NCBI GenBank assembly: GCA_963693285.1
Contig: OY848928.1
Coordinates: 2,790,501 to 2,854,500 of the forward strand
Source of the DNA: Xestospongia muta
Taxonomy: Eukaryota > Porifera > Demospongiae > Haplosclerida > Petrosiidae
DNA: 64,000 bases
Direction of reading: 5' to 3'
The notes beneath the pieces are model-generated. The model worked only from the letters and a program-made list of their open reading frames with translations. It was not told the origin of the DNA and searched no databases. Position 1 is the first letter of the stretch, and the number at the start of each line of letters is the position of its first letter. The position numbers and the translations under genes were made by a program. Below are positions 24,701-35,620 of the stretch, one piece after another.

Positions 24701-26564
24701 GACACTCATTCTATATGGTGTTGAATCTGAGCCTGAGTCTGTTAAAAACATTCCAAAAACCTGTTCGTCTGAGTGTAAAGGTGGCTGTTCAAAAATAGGA
24801 CCTCAATATTGTGATGTTTGCAAACATTTTCAAGTACAAGCCACTTCACAATGTGTTAGTACTTGCCCTTCACAGACATTTCCAAGTAGCCACAAGATAT
24901 GTCAAAATTGTTCAAAACATTGTGCTAATTGCACAAATGCTATAGAATGTGACCAATGTACACCAGGATTTTACAAGCTACCATCTGGTCTGTGTGATAT
25001 AGAATGTACCAAATCAAGTTATTACTTCAATGGTACGTGTTTGCCTTGCCATTCATCTTGTAAGTTGTGTAATGGACCAACATCTTCAAATTGTACCCAA
25101 TGTCATGATGATCATCGTTATTACTTATCAAGTGGTCAATGTATCTTTAAAACTAACTGTCATACTGGTCAGTATTTTGACTCACGTGTATTAGAATGTA
25201 GGAAATGTCACGAAACGTGTGCAGAATGTAAAGGACGTGACAAAACAGACTGTATTTCTTGTACCTCTGATCGTCGGTTAAAAGGAGGGCAGTGTGTCAA
25301 CATTAATCAAATTTGTCAAAAAGGAGAGTATTTTAGTAATGATACAAGTTCTTGTGCTCTATGTTCTCCAGAATGTATACAGTGTGATAATGCACTTCAT
25401 TGTTTACAGTGTAGTGTTGGGTCTTTTCTTCATTCAAAACACATAGAACACTCTCTCGTGAACAAAACGTTTTGTGTCCACTCTTGTCCAAATGGTTACT
25501 ATGGAAACGAAATATCTCATGTTTGTACAAAATGCTCATCAGTTTGTGCTCTTTGTACTGACTTTAACTTTTGTACATCATGTGTAGAAACTGGAGTAGA
25601 TCCTGATAATGGAGTATGTCCTCAGCCTTGTGCTTCTCATCAGTTCTATAATTCACAAACCAATGGTTGTGAGTCATGTCCTGTTAATTGTACTAATTGT
25701 ATCAATTCAACTGTCTGCACTTCTTGCTCTCAGAACTACTTTCTTGATATGTTTGGACAATGTTTACCTCAATGCCGAAATAATTCTGTACAAAATCCAG
25801 TTACTGGACAATGTGAGACGACTACATGTCACAAAACATGTTTAACATGTGCAGGACCTAAAATTAACCAGTGCTTGAGTTGTAGTCTACCACGACTTAT
25901 GTATCAAAACACTTGTCTGGATTCTTGTCCTGAGGGACATTATTCAACCAATAGTTACTGTGTTCAGTGTCATTCTTCTTGTCAAACATGTGAAGGACCA
26001 ACAGAAGGAGAATGTCAAAGTTGTAGAAGTGGTCTATTTCTGGATCAAAACCACTGTCTCTCCTCTTGTCGTAGTGGTTCCTTTGCAAGTGAGAGTGGAA
26101 CGTGTTTGCCTTGTTTAGAAGGATGTACATTGTGCAATAACGCTTCTTTCTGTACTAAATGCAAGGAAGGGTTAATTTTGTCTACCACATCTCAGAGATG
26201 TAAACTCAAGTGTCCAGATAATTATCACGACATTGATGATATCTGTAAACCTATTTTGACAAGCTTTTTATTGCATCCTCTTCCGACTACTACTTCATTA
26301 GCTAGCCCAATCTTTAACAATAGTACGATAACTACTCCTGTTAATTTGTGGACACTCTACACAGCACTTTTCTCCTGTCTCATTATAATAGGACTGGTTT
26401 CTATTATAATCATCTTTCTTTGGAAACGAAATAATATCACTAGAGCATTGAAGAAATCAAGGAATCAATACGTTGTGTTATATACACATCCTGAGGAATT
26501 GGAATTAAATGAATTTAATCTCAACAGTGATAGTGAAACAGAAATATATGCACGTACTAAATGA
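21720..26564 (+). CDS. Furin/PC5-like proprotein convertase, copy B, intact
   Basis: Exons 21720-21896, 22539-22643, 22692-22784, 22834-22921, 22974-23011, 23057-23219, 23268-23440, 23487-23699, 23814-23914, 23983-24207 and 24377-26564 give an exact 1187-residue frame. Signal peptide about 1-21; prodomain ends at RVKR. The S8 domain has Asp153 (ILDDG), His194 (HGTRCAGE), Asn294 (WASGNGG) and Ser367 (HTGTSAAAP). The P domain is followed by roughly 550 residues of furin-type cysteine-rich repeats with many CxxC motifs, all in one large last exon. Then come a serine/threonine-rich stalk, one transmembrane helix (about 26341-26425) and a cytosolic tail with YVVLY and the acidic LNSDSETE cluster. 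The long repeat region plus membrane anchor recalls PC5/6B more than furin. The tail resembles the phosphorylatable acidic cluster that recycles furin to the trans-Golgi. It would cleave proproteins after multibasic sites in the secretory pathway. Confidence 0.93.
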
Positions 26565-26886
26565 TAGGTATGTAATATGTGTACAAGATAATCAAATAAT
26601 TTGTACAGGATAATCAGATAATTTTTTTGTTTTAATAAATATAATGATACTTGATCATGATGCCTACAAATTTCTGCAACCACATGTGTCACAGAATGAG
26701 CTAATTCGTTGCACAGTTGATGTGTCGGCTCGTTTAGTCGCCTTATTATACGAGTAATTGTTAATGGGACAGATCAGAGATCATATTATATTAACACATG
26801 GCATTTTGGGCGTGGTCTCCGCACCCAGATGACCTCGCCCGTTAATTTTGCAGGAGCTACTGGTAGCAAGTATTGTAGTCGTGACA
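26565..26886. other. Spacer between convertase copy B and RIT
   Basis: About 320 bp with convertase 3' UTR and, in the less AT-rich half (about 26700-26886), the presumed RIT promoter. No open frame or repeat of note. Confidence 0.4.
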
Positions 26887-29589
26887 ATGTCAAAGCAGGA
26901 CGCTGCTCACCATCCAACTGGCGCTAGATTCCAGTCAGGTAATCGCGTTTATAAGGTGGTCATGTTAGGCCAAGGTGGTGTAGGGAAATCAGGTTAGTAG
27001 AGTGTAGTTAGAAGCGGCTATAATATATTTTATATTATACTAATAATATGCTATGGTTCACTACTTTGATGTCTTGTATCAAACAAGACTACACTGCGTT
27101 CTCACCTGAGAATTATAATTCTTTGCCAAATGTTTGATTAATCAAGTGTCATGAATGTAGTTGAAACTAGCTTGAAAGAAACAATAGACTTTCTGTTATT
27201 TGTACAAATTAAATTAATGAGCTGTGACCAAATATAGTTTTTAAGTATGGAATTCCTTCCATCTTATCAAAGTCTATTTATGTAATAATACTTTTTATAG
27301 AGAGGTTAGCACTAGAGAGGGTACATTAACATTGTTGGTTAAAGGATTTATATTTTCTATACCAAAGTGAAACAATCACTATGAAATATTGAAAACACTA
27401 TTAATGTATAAATCCTTATATTTGAAATCAGATTACTTTAACTCGATTACTGTATTATCAAACCTGTATAATCTTCATTTTCCTCCATAGCACTAACATT
27501 ACAGTTTGTTATGCATACATTCCAAGAAGATCATGACCCAACTATTGGTAAGCCATACATGACAAACTATATCGAATGATAACACCGTTACATTGTTATT
27601 AAATGCATAATAAATATTAGAGCTAAAGATTTATCTTGTCATCTTAGTTTCACATATGTCTAGCATGTCAAGTAGAATACTAAAATAATTAAAAGTTGAC
27701 CCTGCACCTGTGTTTACTATGTAATTTATAGTCCTTTACTTTGTGTGTGGGATTTAAAATATCATTGATTAAGACAAAATGAGCTGATCAGTGCACATTT
27801 ACTTGTTTATCTACATGCGTATGACATGATCAGTGACTATGCACTAATATTACATTGTTTCTTTAGTTGTGTTATGTAAATTTCTTAATTCACGCAAAAC
27901 AACAGTAATAGTTGTTAACATTACCTTCCTTGTATTTTTATGACACTGCAGAGGATGCATATCAGATTCAAACTCAAATCAACAAAGAAACATGTATTTT
28001 AGATGTACTGGACACTGCAGGACAGGTACGGAAGTAAGTACTTGAGGTATTGTGACTAAATCAAACAAAACAAAGCTCTTCATTTAACAATGTCATTCTA
28101 GATTTAGGATGTTTTAGGTCTAAACCCTGTCCCCTTTCAGTATAGGTTATACACTGAGGTAAAGGTTTCTACTGAAGTTTTCAAACTGAGAACCAAATGT
28201 GCAAGGTTTAATAATTGCTATAGAAACCATACTATGGTCCATAACTCACTTCTACCATACAACACACTCACACACATAGTAATAAGTGTTCCTGGATGTT
28301 TATAAGTGGAACACTTATAAAATCTCCTAGGTTATTTATCAAGACTTGTTATGATAGTTATATAACCTAAAATCAAGTGATTTCATTGTCAGCTTGCCAC
28401 AAATATGTTAGGAGCTAGTGTTATCATGACTTCTCTAAATCATGATAACTTTAATCATATTTTGTTTTGCTTATGCATTTTGACAAAAAACATCAGTAGT
28501 TCAATCATAACAAATAAGGAAGTTATAACAGGTAGTCAGCACATCTGAGGGCTGATTCATGTTATAGTATGTATACTGAGTTGACTTGGCAAATTGTTAT
28601 CACATTAATTTTTGTAAAGTGGGTTGATTTGGTAAATTGTTTCCAAAATAGTATTCGGTGGGTTAAAATTAGGCAATTTATTAAAATCTGACAGTATTCA
28701 TTAATATTAAGATGGCAGGTTTAATTTGGCAAATTTGCCAAAAATCACCCAATTTTTCCACTATAAAGTACACTTTGGAATACAGTAAAAACATAGTTAA
28801 AAGGTGGTTGTTATTTTTATAAAGGGGAAATAATAATAGTGTTAACATAAATTCTAAGACTGTTGATAAATACTTTAACATTGTTGTTTCAGGATGAGTT
28901 TACAGCAATGAGGGAACAGTACATGAGAGGAGGCGAAGGGTTCCTACTTGTCTATTCTGTCATTGATAGAAGAAGTTTCTTAGAAATGGGAAGATTTAGA
29001 GACACAGTTAATAGAGTTAGGAATTATGACAAAGTTCCTATTGTTTTAGTTGGAAACAAGTGTGACTTAGAGAGCAGAAGGCAGGTATGTACTGTAGAAC
29101 AGTGATACTGTGATGTCAGGTAATTTAATAGTCTAATTTGTCTTGCTATGGTTATTCTGAGACTTCTCAAAGTTTAATGTTGTGCATTTTTGAAGACAGA
29201 GAGTGACTAGAATCTGATTACACAGCCACACACACACACACTTGTCAAATAATTTTTACACTAGATGAGATCACAAAAGACACTTTAATAAATATAATAT
29301 TTTTTTATTTCATTGCTATTTTGCTCTCTTTTTACATGTGTAGGTTAGTACTGAAGAAGGCAAGGCATTAGCAGAAGACTTTGATTGTCCATTTTTTGAA
29401 AGTTCAGCAGCTCTCAGACTAAATGTAGATGAAATCTTTCATGAAATTGTGATTTGTATTCGAAAGAAAGAAGGAGCAGATTATCATGCAACATTGAAGG
29501 GAAATACATCATCAGGTAAAACTAGAGACATTAATGATGGTAACAGCAGTGGACTGTTGTGTTGTATGAAATCATCCACTAAATCATGA
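26887..29589 (+). CDS. RIT: RIT-like Ras family GTPase
   Basis: Five exons (26887-26992, 27491-27547, 27952-28025, 28893-29084, 29344-29589) give an exact 224-residue frame. Motifs in order: P-loop [12 protein letters not shown], switch [16 protein letters not shown], switch [24 protein letters not shown] (VGNKCDL) and the SSA motif (FESSAALR). HDPTIEDAY and [17 protein letters not shown] are typical of the RIT/RIC branch, as is the absence of a C-terminal CAAX box: the protein ends [14 protein letters not shown] proteins signal to p38/ERK pathways at the plasma membrane, held there by a basic C terminus. Here the tail is less basic than in vertebrate RIT1 and has a CC pair. A non-coding copy of part of exon 3 and its intron is found at about 21043-21225. 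The gene is convergent with ubiquilin. Confidence 0.93.
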
Positions 29590-29824
29590 CCAAATTTATA
29601 CACGTAATATTTTTGGATCCCCTTTTATTGGTACTCAAATTTTTTATAAATGATTTTACTGTTATATTATTTTTGATTGTCTAGTAATAATTCATTCACT
29701 TCTTTATTACATGAATATAGAGTGCAACAATGTATTTACAATAGAAGCACACGTTGAAATTATGTAATGATAATCATTACAAATATAATTACTTGACAAA
29801 GAAAGAAACAATCGGTGTTATAGT
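29590..29824. other. Convergent 3' spacer RIT / ubiquilin
   Basis: 235 bp between two stop codons, AT-rich, holding both 3' UTRs. Nothing else seen. Confidence 0.5.
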
Positions 29825-32800
29825 CTATAGCCTATTTAAAAGTTTATCAATAGCAGCATTAATATCACCATTTGACTCTATTAGAGCTGCAAGAGAGAAA
29901 CATAGGCTCAATAGAGGTTACAAAAACACATGTCATAAATGTACATATAATATTATTGAGTGGACTGACCCTGTAAGTTGGCAGCTCTCTCTAGAAATCC
30001 CATACCTTCTAGTGTTTGAAGTTGTATTTGATAGCGTTGCTCTGGTGTCTGATTTCTAGAGGGAGAAGATGATTGAGCAGACAACATTTGCTGCATAGCT
30101 TGTTGTAGTTGAGCAATGTTGTTGGGTTGTCCTCCTCCTCCTCCTTCTTCACTGCTACCAGTTCCAGCACTTCTGTGTATTTATAAGTTAAATTTCAAAT
30201 ACATAATGTTTTCTCATTCTTACCCAGTTAATACATTAAGTGCTCCAGGGGAAGAATTCATTAGCTGTGAATATCCTTCCATCATGCGCATAACACCCTG
30301 CATAGCCTCAGGATTTGACATTAATTCTAACATCTGAGGATTATTAGCCTAGGAACAAAATAAACAAAAAGCAATGGAAGTAATGGTACAACCCTAAACT
30401 CACTAGTTGGGCTGATTGCTGCATCTGTTAAAAAATAACAAAAATAAGTGAAGTGATATATTCTCTGTTACTTACTAGTTGTGCCATATCAGGATTACCA
30501 GGGACAGCTCCAGGCATTGATTGCATTATTTGTTGCATCATTTGAGGATTTTGCATCATTTGTAACATCATCTGACGCATTTGGGGGTTCTGCATAACTC
30601 GTTGGTACATCTCCCAATGAGCAGGATTTTGTAATAACGCAGGGCCAGTTGCACCACCCTATATATCAATATTTAAAACAATACACTATTAACAGGACAA
30701 ACCTGTTGCCCAAGTCCAGCTCCTAATTGCGTCATCTGAGCTAATAATTCAGGGTTACTTTGAAGTGATTGCATCATTTGAGACATCATAGAACCAAAAT
30801 CAGACTGTCCTCCTCCTCCTCCTCCTCCTCCGGTATTATTGCTACTCTCACTACCACCAGATTGAGTACCTCTATTAGCACCACCAGTAGAACTATTTAG
30901 AGGAAATTAGTGATGTATGTACAACTAAATGGATCCATACTTTTGACCTCCAGAAGATGGCTGCCAAGGATTAGGAAGGGGAGCAGTATTTGTTGTGCCT
31001 TGTGGAGCAGATGGTCCTGGTTCTGGTGTGTCTACACAATGACAATACTAGTTGTAATGTACCTCATAACATTCTAGACTTACTTTGTTGACCAGAGAAG
31101 AGAGCAGCAAATGGATTGCTCTGTATTTGCTGCTGAAGCTAAACAGAAAACAAACAGTATAGATTGTTTGTAGTTGGGTATTTAAGAATGTTAGTCAATT
31201 ATCAAGGTAGTGTATAGAACTGTAGACTGTATAATTTTATTTATATCACATTTTAATAACATGATGAAAGTTAAAAATTACATTCACTTTCATCATGTTA
31301 CATTACGTAACACTTACAGACTCTTGTGCTGCATCCATCATGGGTTCCTGGATTTCAGAATACATCCTTGCCAAAGCATTAAATCCTCCTGGTAGACTCT
31401 ACAGTGACATATGATACATTTATTATTAATATAGCACAGTATCACCTCAATATTTGATAGTTGCCTATCTTGTGATCGCATCATCTCTCTCATAGCTGAC
31501 TGGTTGGATGCCATCTCCATAGCTTGTCTCATCAGATCAGGATTGTGAAGAATATGAGACAGCTCAGGATTACGCTATTAACAAAAGCGACCATATATAC
31601 TAAATTATCACAATTATTTGAACATCCAATACAATATACATAAATTATACAGCAGTTGTCAATTCTTGTAACTAGAGCAACAACATGTATTATCAAGAGT
31701 ATAGAATAAAGAAAACAGAATGTAGGACTTCTGTTCAGCTAATGCGATATAATTATGTGTAGAAAGTCACGTTCTTAAATAATCTATTTTAGTTCTAGCT
31801 ACTTTAGACATGCTATATTATAATAGACACTGAGGATACCAAAATACTACTAGTTCTACAGGAGATATTGACTCTGTTTTGTAAAGAATACATTGTATAG
31901 CACACTCCTCCCATTACATCATATACATTATTTATATTTCACATCATTTGATACTCTCTATTGCACTTCTGTCATTGTATTAATATCAACATGAGATCAA
32001 ATTTAAACTGAAATGTTAATTTCTTTAGTAAATTACATACCTCCATTAACTGTTGTATTTGAGGATTTGAAGTCAACAGAGACTGCAGTGCATCAGGATT
32101 AGAGAGAATACCCTAAAATTAACAACCATAATTATAATATCAATACAAGCAATGACATAGACTAACCTGCATTAGAGGTGACTCCATAATTTGTCTCATC
32201 ATTTCGGGATTACTCATTAACTACATAATATTAAAGAGAGATATAATAATACTCACAACTAATGATCATATACCTGTTGCATCTGACTCTGCATGTCACC
32301 AGCTAGATATAAATAATATAACAATTATGACAATGCAATACTTAATTGATCCAAACAGATTTTAATTATAGTCTTATTAGAAGACACTAATGAGAGTCAA
32401 GGAACTAAATTAATAGGTTAGGTCTAATTAACCACTTTCATTGTACAATAAAATAGAGGTAATATAGTCTTTCATTAAAGTACTTACACAACATTGGTCC
32501 ACCCATCATACCAAATGGATTTACAGGTGGTGGTGGTGCACCACTAGAAGTAGATGTTGCCGGGGAAGATGATGTCTATTAATAGTAGTAAGTAGAGTTA
32601 TGTAATAAATATATAAATTTATATTTATACACTAGCATAGTTATTATCAGTTATGACTAGACTAATTAACATTGGGACCATTAAAATGGCATACTATCCT
32701 CTTACTAGAGGAATACTGTCACTTCATACTAAAACATTATACGAGAAAGTATCTAGCTAACCTGTGTTGATGAGGTAGTACTTGTACCTCCTCCAGTACC

Positions 32801-33496
32801 AGCTGTTGTTGTAGGTGTAGCCTATGTAAAGATTATAATATTGTTAATATGTATTTATTCTACTTACTCTTTGAGGTCGAATAACAAGATGGATAGTAAG
32901 TCCAGATTTGGTTATATCTATAATAGAAATGAATACTAGTCTGTTATAATGTTATTAGTTTACTATGAGATTCCAGTGTGTCTTCATCTTTTAATATTTT
33001 GCCAGCAAATATTAAACATAGCTCTCCTGTAAAAGTATCTTGTAGTTTCTCCTTCAAATTATCCTTCAACTACATGAAGAAAAATTAAGATTTTCATGAT
33101 GTTTATGTTAAAGATGTTTGTCATATATCAATAAATTTTAAGGTAAACAGAACCAATTTGTCTTAACATAGTGTCTATGATAGCTGACAAGGAACATCAT
33201 TCTTAGATGTGAAATGAATGTATTTAGATTCCAAGGCTTAAGTCAGTTCGTGTCTTGGTAAAATTACAACATTCCATTACTACCTAGACACATCATTGCC
33301 ATAATAACACAGGCCAAGTAAGGGCCATACTCAAAACGTCTAAACGTGTATGAACACGTTTTCCATGTTAAAACACACTTTTAGTACTTACTTCTTTTAC
33401 AGTTTGTGAAGGTAGTATCTCAATGTCTAGTTTCTGTTTAGTCGACTTAATATTAAGGGTTATCTTCGTATCTGACTGCTCTTCCTTCTCTGCCAT
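29825..33496 (-). CDS. UBQLN: Ubiquilin (UBL-STI1-UBA proteasome shuttle)
   Basis: Minus-strand gene of about 14 exons. The first exon (33496 to about 33393) starts [18 protein letters not shown], the beginning of the ubiquitin-like domain; the second (about 33068-32968) has [20 protein letters not shown]. The middle encodes STI1-type methionine-rich helices such as [20 protein letters not shown] (about 31575-31510) and [20 protein letters not shown] (about 30560-30500). Gly/Ser-rich and QQ linkers follow. The C-terminal UBA domain is split over two exons: [20 protein letters not shown] at about 30045-29970, and [20 protein letters not shown] at about 29890-29828. Ubiquilins carry ubiquitinated and membrane-protein clients to the proteasome. 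Domain order is standard and all exons inspected are open. The start is 117 bp from the divergent phosphatase ORF. Confidence 0.94.
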
Positions 33497-33612
33497 TTTG
33501 ACTTACGTGTACGTCACCGCCCACTCTAACCTAACCCTTCAGCAATTAATTTATTGCAATTAACACCAATTTATCAACACGTGCAAACAAACGTCACCCA
33601 CTGACACCCAAG
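33497..33612. promoter_or_regulatory. Compact bidirectional promoter, ubiquilin / purple acid phosphatase
   Basis: Only 116 bp (180 bp if the phosphatase starts at its second ATG) separate two divergent coding regions. The spacer has a CRE-like ttacgtgtacgtcacc near 33504-33520, an ACACGTGC E-box near 33579-33586 and another acgtcacc near 33592. Binding is inferred from the words alone. Confidence 0.55.
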
Positions 33613-35469
33613 TTGATGGCGTGGTCAGCCTCTTCTGACCACGCCAAACTGGACCAAAAGCTAAGAAGGGATAAAATGCGTACGATTCCGAAATTGTTTG
33701 CTTTTGTGTTGTCATGTTTATGTCTCTTCTTATTTTGGTGTCATCCTCCTTTTTTTCAACATGTATTATCTGATAGTCCTCATCACAAACCATATGATCC
33801 TTATCTACCAGTAGTGGTATCTTACTTTCACAAAAAACTGCCTTCAGGAGAGTTTGTAGATGTAAATGATCCATCCTATCGTATTGTTGTTGACAAAGTT
33901 CAAGATTTAACAAAGACATCTTCAGTTGAGTTATCTGTATCACCAAGTCTTGTTGACAATGGAGATAAAGTAACAGTGACCTGGGAGGGTGCTCCTGTGT
34001 CTAAAAGACCATTTGATTGGATTGCTTTATTTTGTCCACATGATGCAGATGTGAACAGTTATCTAGATTACTGGTTGGTGAAGGAAACATCTACAGCTCA
34101 TGAAGGATATGGTGAAATTAACTTTAGAATTTATAATTTGAGGGTGGATTGTGAGTTTCGTTATTATAGCAATGACACATATACCCGACTATTAGCTAGG
34201 AGCAATATTATCAAATTTAGAGGTGGAGCTAAGACTCCATTACAAGGTCATCTTGCTTTGACTGGCAACTCCAAACAAATGCGTGTACAGTGGACATCAG
34301 GTAGTAACTCTACACCTGTTGTACTTTATGGAGTATCCCCTAATGAATTAATTTATAAGGCTACTGGACATTGGACAACTTATAAAGCTTCAGATATGTG
34401 TGGTAAGCCTGCCAATAGTACTGCATACTTTATAGATCCAGGTTATCTTCATGATGTCCTTCTGACTGATTTAAAACCAAGTACTTTATATTATTATCAA
34501 TATGGTTCTGATAATATTTTCAGTGACATTGAACAGTTCACTTCAGCACCACCTGTTGGTAGTGATCAGTCTTTCAAGTTTGTTACATATGGTGACATGG
34601 GCATTGGGTTTCCAGGAGCAGAAGTAACAGCTGAGCTGATCAAGCAAGAAATTAATGAAGGGGCTAACTTTGTCATTCATCAAGGTGATCTTTCATATGC
34701 TGTAGGTTATGCCTATATTTGGGAACAATGGATGCACTTGATAGAATACTGTGCAATTCGTGTACCATACATGATTGGGATTGGTAATCATGAACAAGAT
34801 CATACAGAGGTAAGTAATAAAGATCCAAGTGGTGACAAGGGAAATGGCTATCATCCTGCTTGGGGTAATTTCAATCATGACTCTGGAGGCGAGTGTGGTG
34901 TTCCAGTATTTTATCGATTCCACATGCCAGACAATGGAAATAAAATATGGTGGTATAGTTTTGACTATGGTTTGGTTCATTTCACTATGATGAGTACTGA
35001 ACATAACTTTACTTATGGTAGCCAACAATACCAATGGCTAGAAAAAGATCTGTCATCTGTTGATCGTCAAGTGACTCCTTGGTTGATTTTAGTTGGTCAT
35101 CGTCCAATGTATACCAGTGAGAAATATGCTGCAGATCATAGAGTTGCACTTCATATGCAAATAGCCTTTGAGGAATTACTACATAAATATAATGTTGACC
35201 TTGCTTTATGGGGACATTACCATAGCTATGAACGTACTTGTCGAGTTTACAGAAATAGGTGTACTCCATCAGGTACTGTACATATTGTTATTGGTTCTGC
35301 TGGTGCTGATATAGACTCTGCACCACAATATGATGTTCCATGGTCAGAACATTTAGAAATGAGTTATGGATATGGGCGTGTCAGTGTTGTCAATAGTTCT
35401 GCTTTGCTGTGGGAATTTATACGTAACTTGGACAGAAGTATATCTGATAGTGTTTGGATCCACAGGTAG
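33613..35469 (+). CDS. Purple acid phosphatase, plant/protist type, intronless
   Basis: A single uninterrupted frame of 618 codons (start at 33613, or more likely at the in-frame ATG 33676, after which a signal/anchor helix LFAFVLSCLCLFLFW follows at once). An N-terminal fibronectin-like domain precedes the metallophosphatase core. Metal-binding motifs in order: GDMG (about 34591), GDLSYA (about 34684), GNHE (about 34785), VGHRP (about 35093) and GHYHSYERTC (about 35212). All seven expected ligands appear present. The block DSGGECGVPVFYRFHMP and the preceding GGAKTPLQGHL resemble the large plant purple acid phosphatases more than animal ACP7. The enzyme would hydrolyse phosphate esters in the secretory pathway or outside the cell. 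It is the only long intronless gene in the window. A decayed partial copy lies at 62358-62915. Confidence 0.92.
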   Translation: MMAWSASSDHAKLDQKLRRDKMRTIPKLFAFVLSCLCLFLFWCHPPFFQHVLSDSPHHKPYDPYLPVVVSYFHKKLPSGEFVDVNDPSYRIVVDKVQDLTKTSSVELSVSPSLVDNGDKVTVTWEGAPVSKRPFDWIALFCPHDADVNSYLDYWLVKETSTAHEGYGEINFRIYNLRVDCEFRYYSNDTYTRLLARSNIIKFRGGAKTPLQGHLALTGNSKQMRVQWTSGSNSTPVVLYGVSPNELIYKATGHWTTYKASDMCGKPANSTAYFIDPGYLHDVLLTDLKPSTLYYYQYGSDNIFSDIEQFTSAPPVGSDQSFKFVTYGDMGIGFPGAEVTAELIKQEINEGANFVIHQGDLSYAVGYAYIWEQWMHLIEYCAIRVPYMIGIGNHEQDHTEVSNKDPSGDKGNGYHPAWGNFNHDSGGECGVPVFYRFHMPDNGNKIWWYSFDYGLVHFTMMSTEHNFTYGSQQYQWLEKDLSSVDRQVTPWLILVGHRPMYTSEKYAADHRVALHMQIAFEELLHKYNVDLALWGHYHSYERTCRVYRNRCTPSGTVHIVIGSAGADIDSAPQYDVPWSEHLEMSYGYGRVSVVNSSALLWEFIRNLDRSISDSVWIHR

Positions 35470-35620
35470 CTAGTACAATATACTAGGTATTTAATTTATA
35501 ATTATATTAATTTATCCAATGTGCACAGGTTGATTGTTTTCTTTTATGATCATATAAACAACTTATTGATCAAGTGATTTGTTCAAAAAATTATAATTGT
35601 TCTAATAAGTACATATGTCG

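Noticed and set aside
25333..26130. Antisense and shifted frames over the convertase Cys-rich exon
   Set aside because: Shadows of the 651-codon real frame; the same shadows recur in copy A as expected from duplication.
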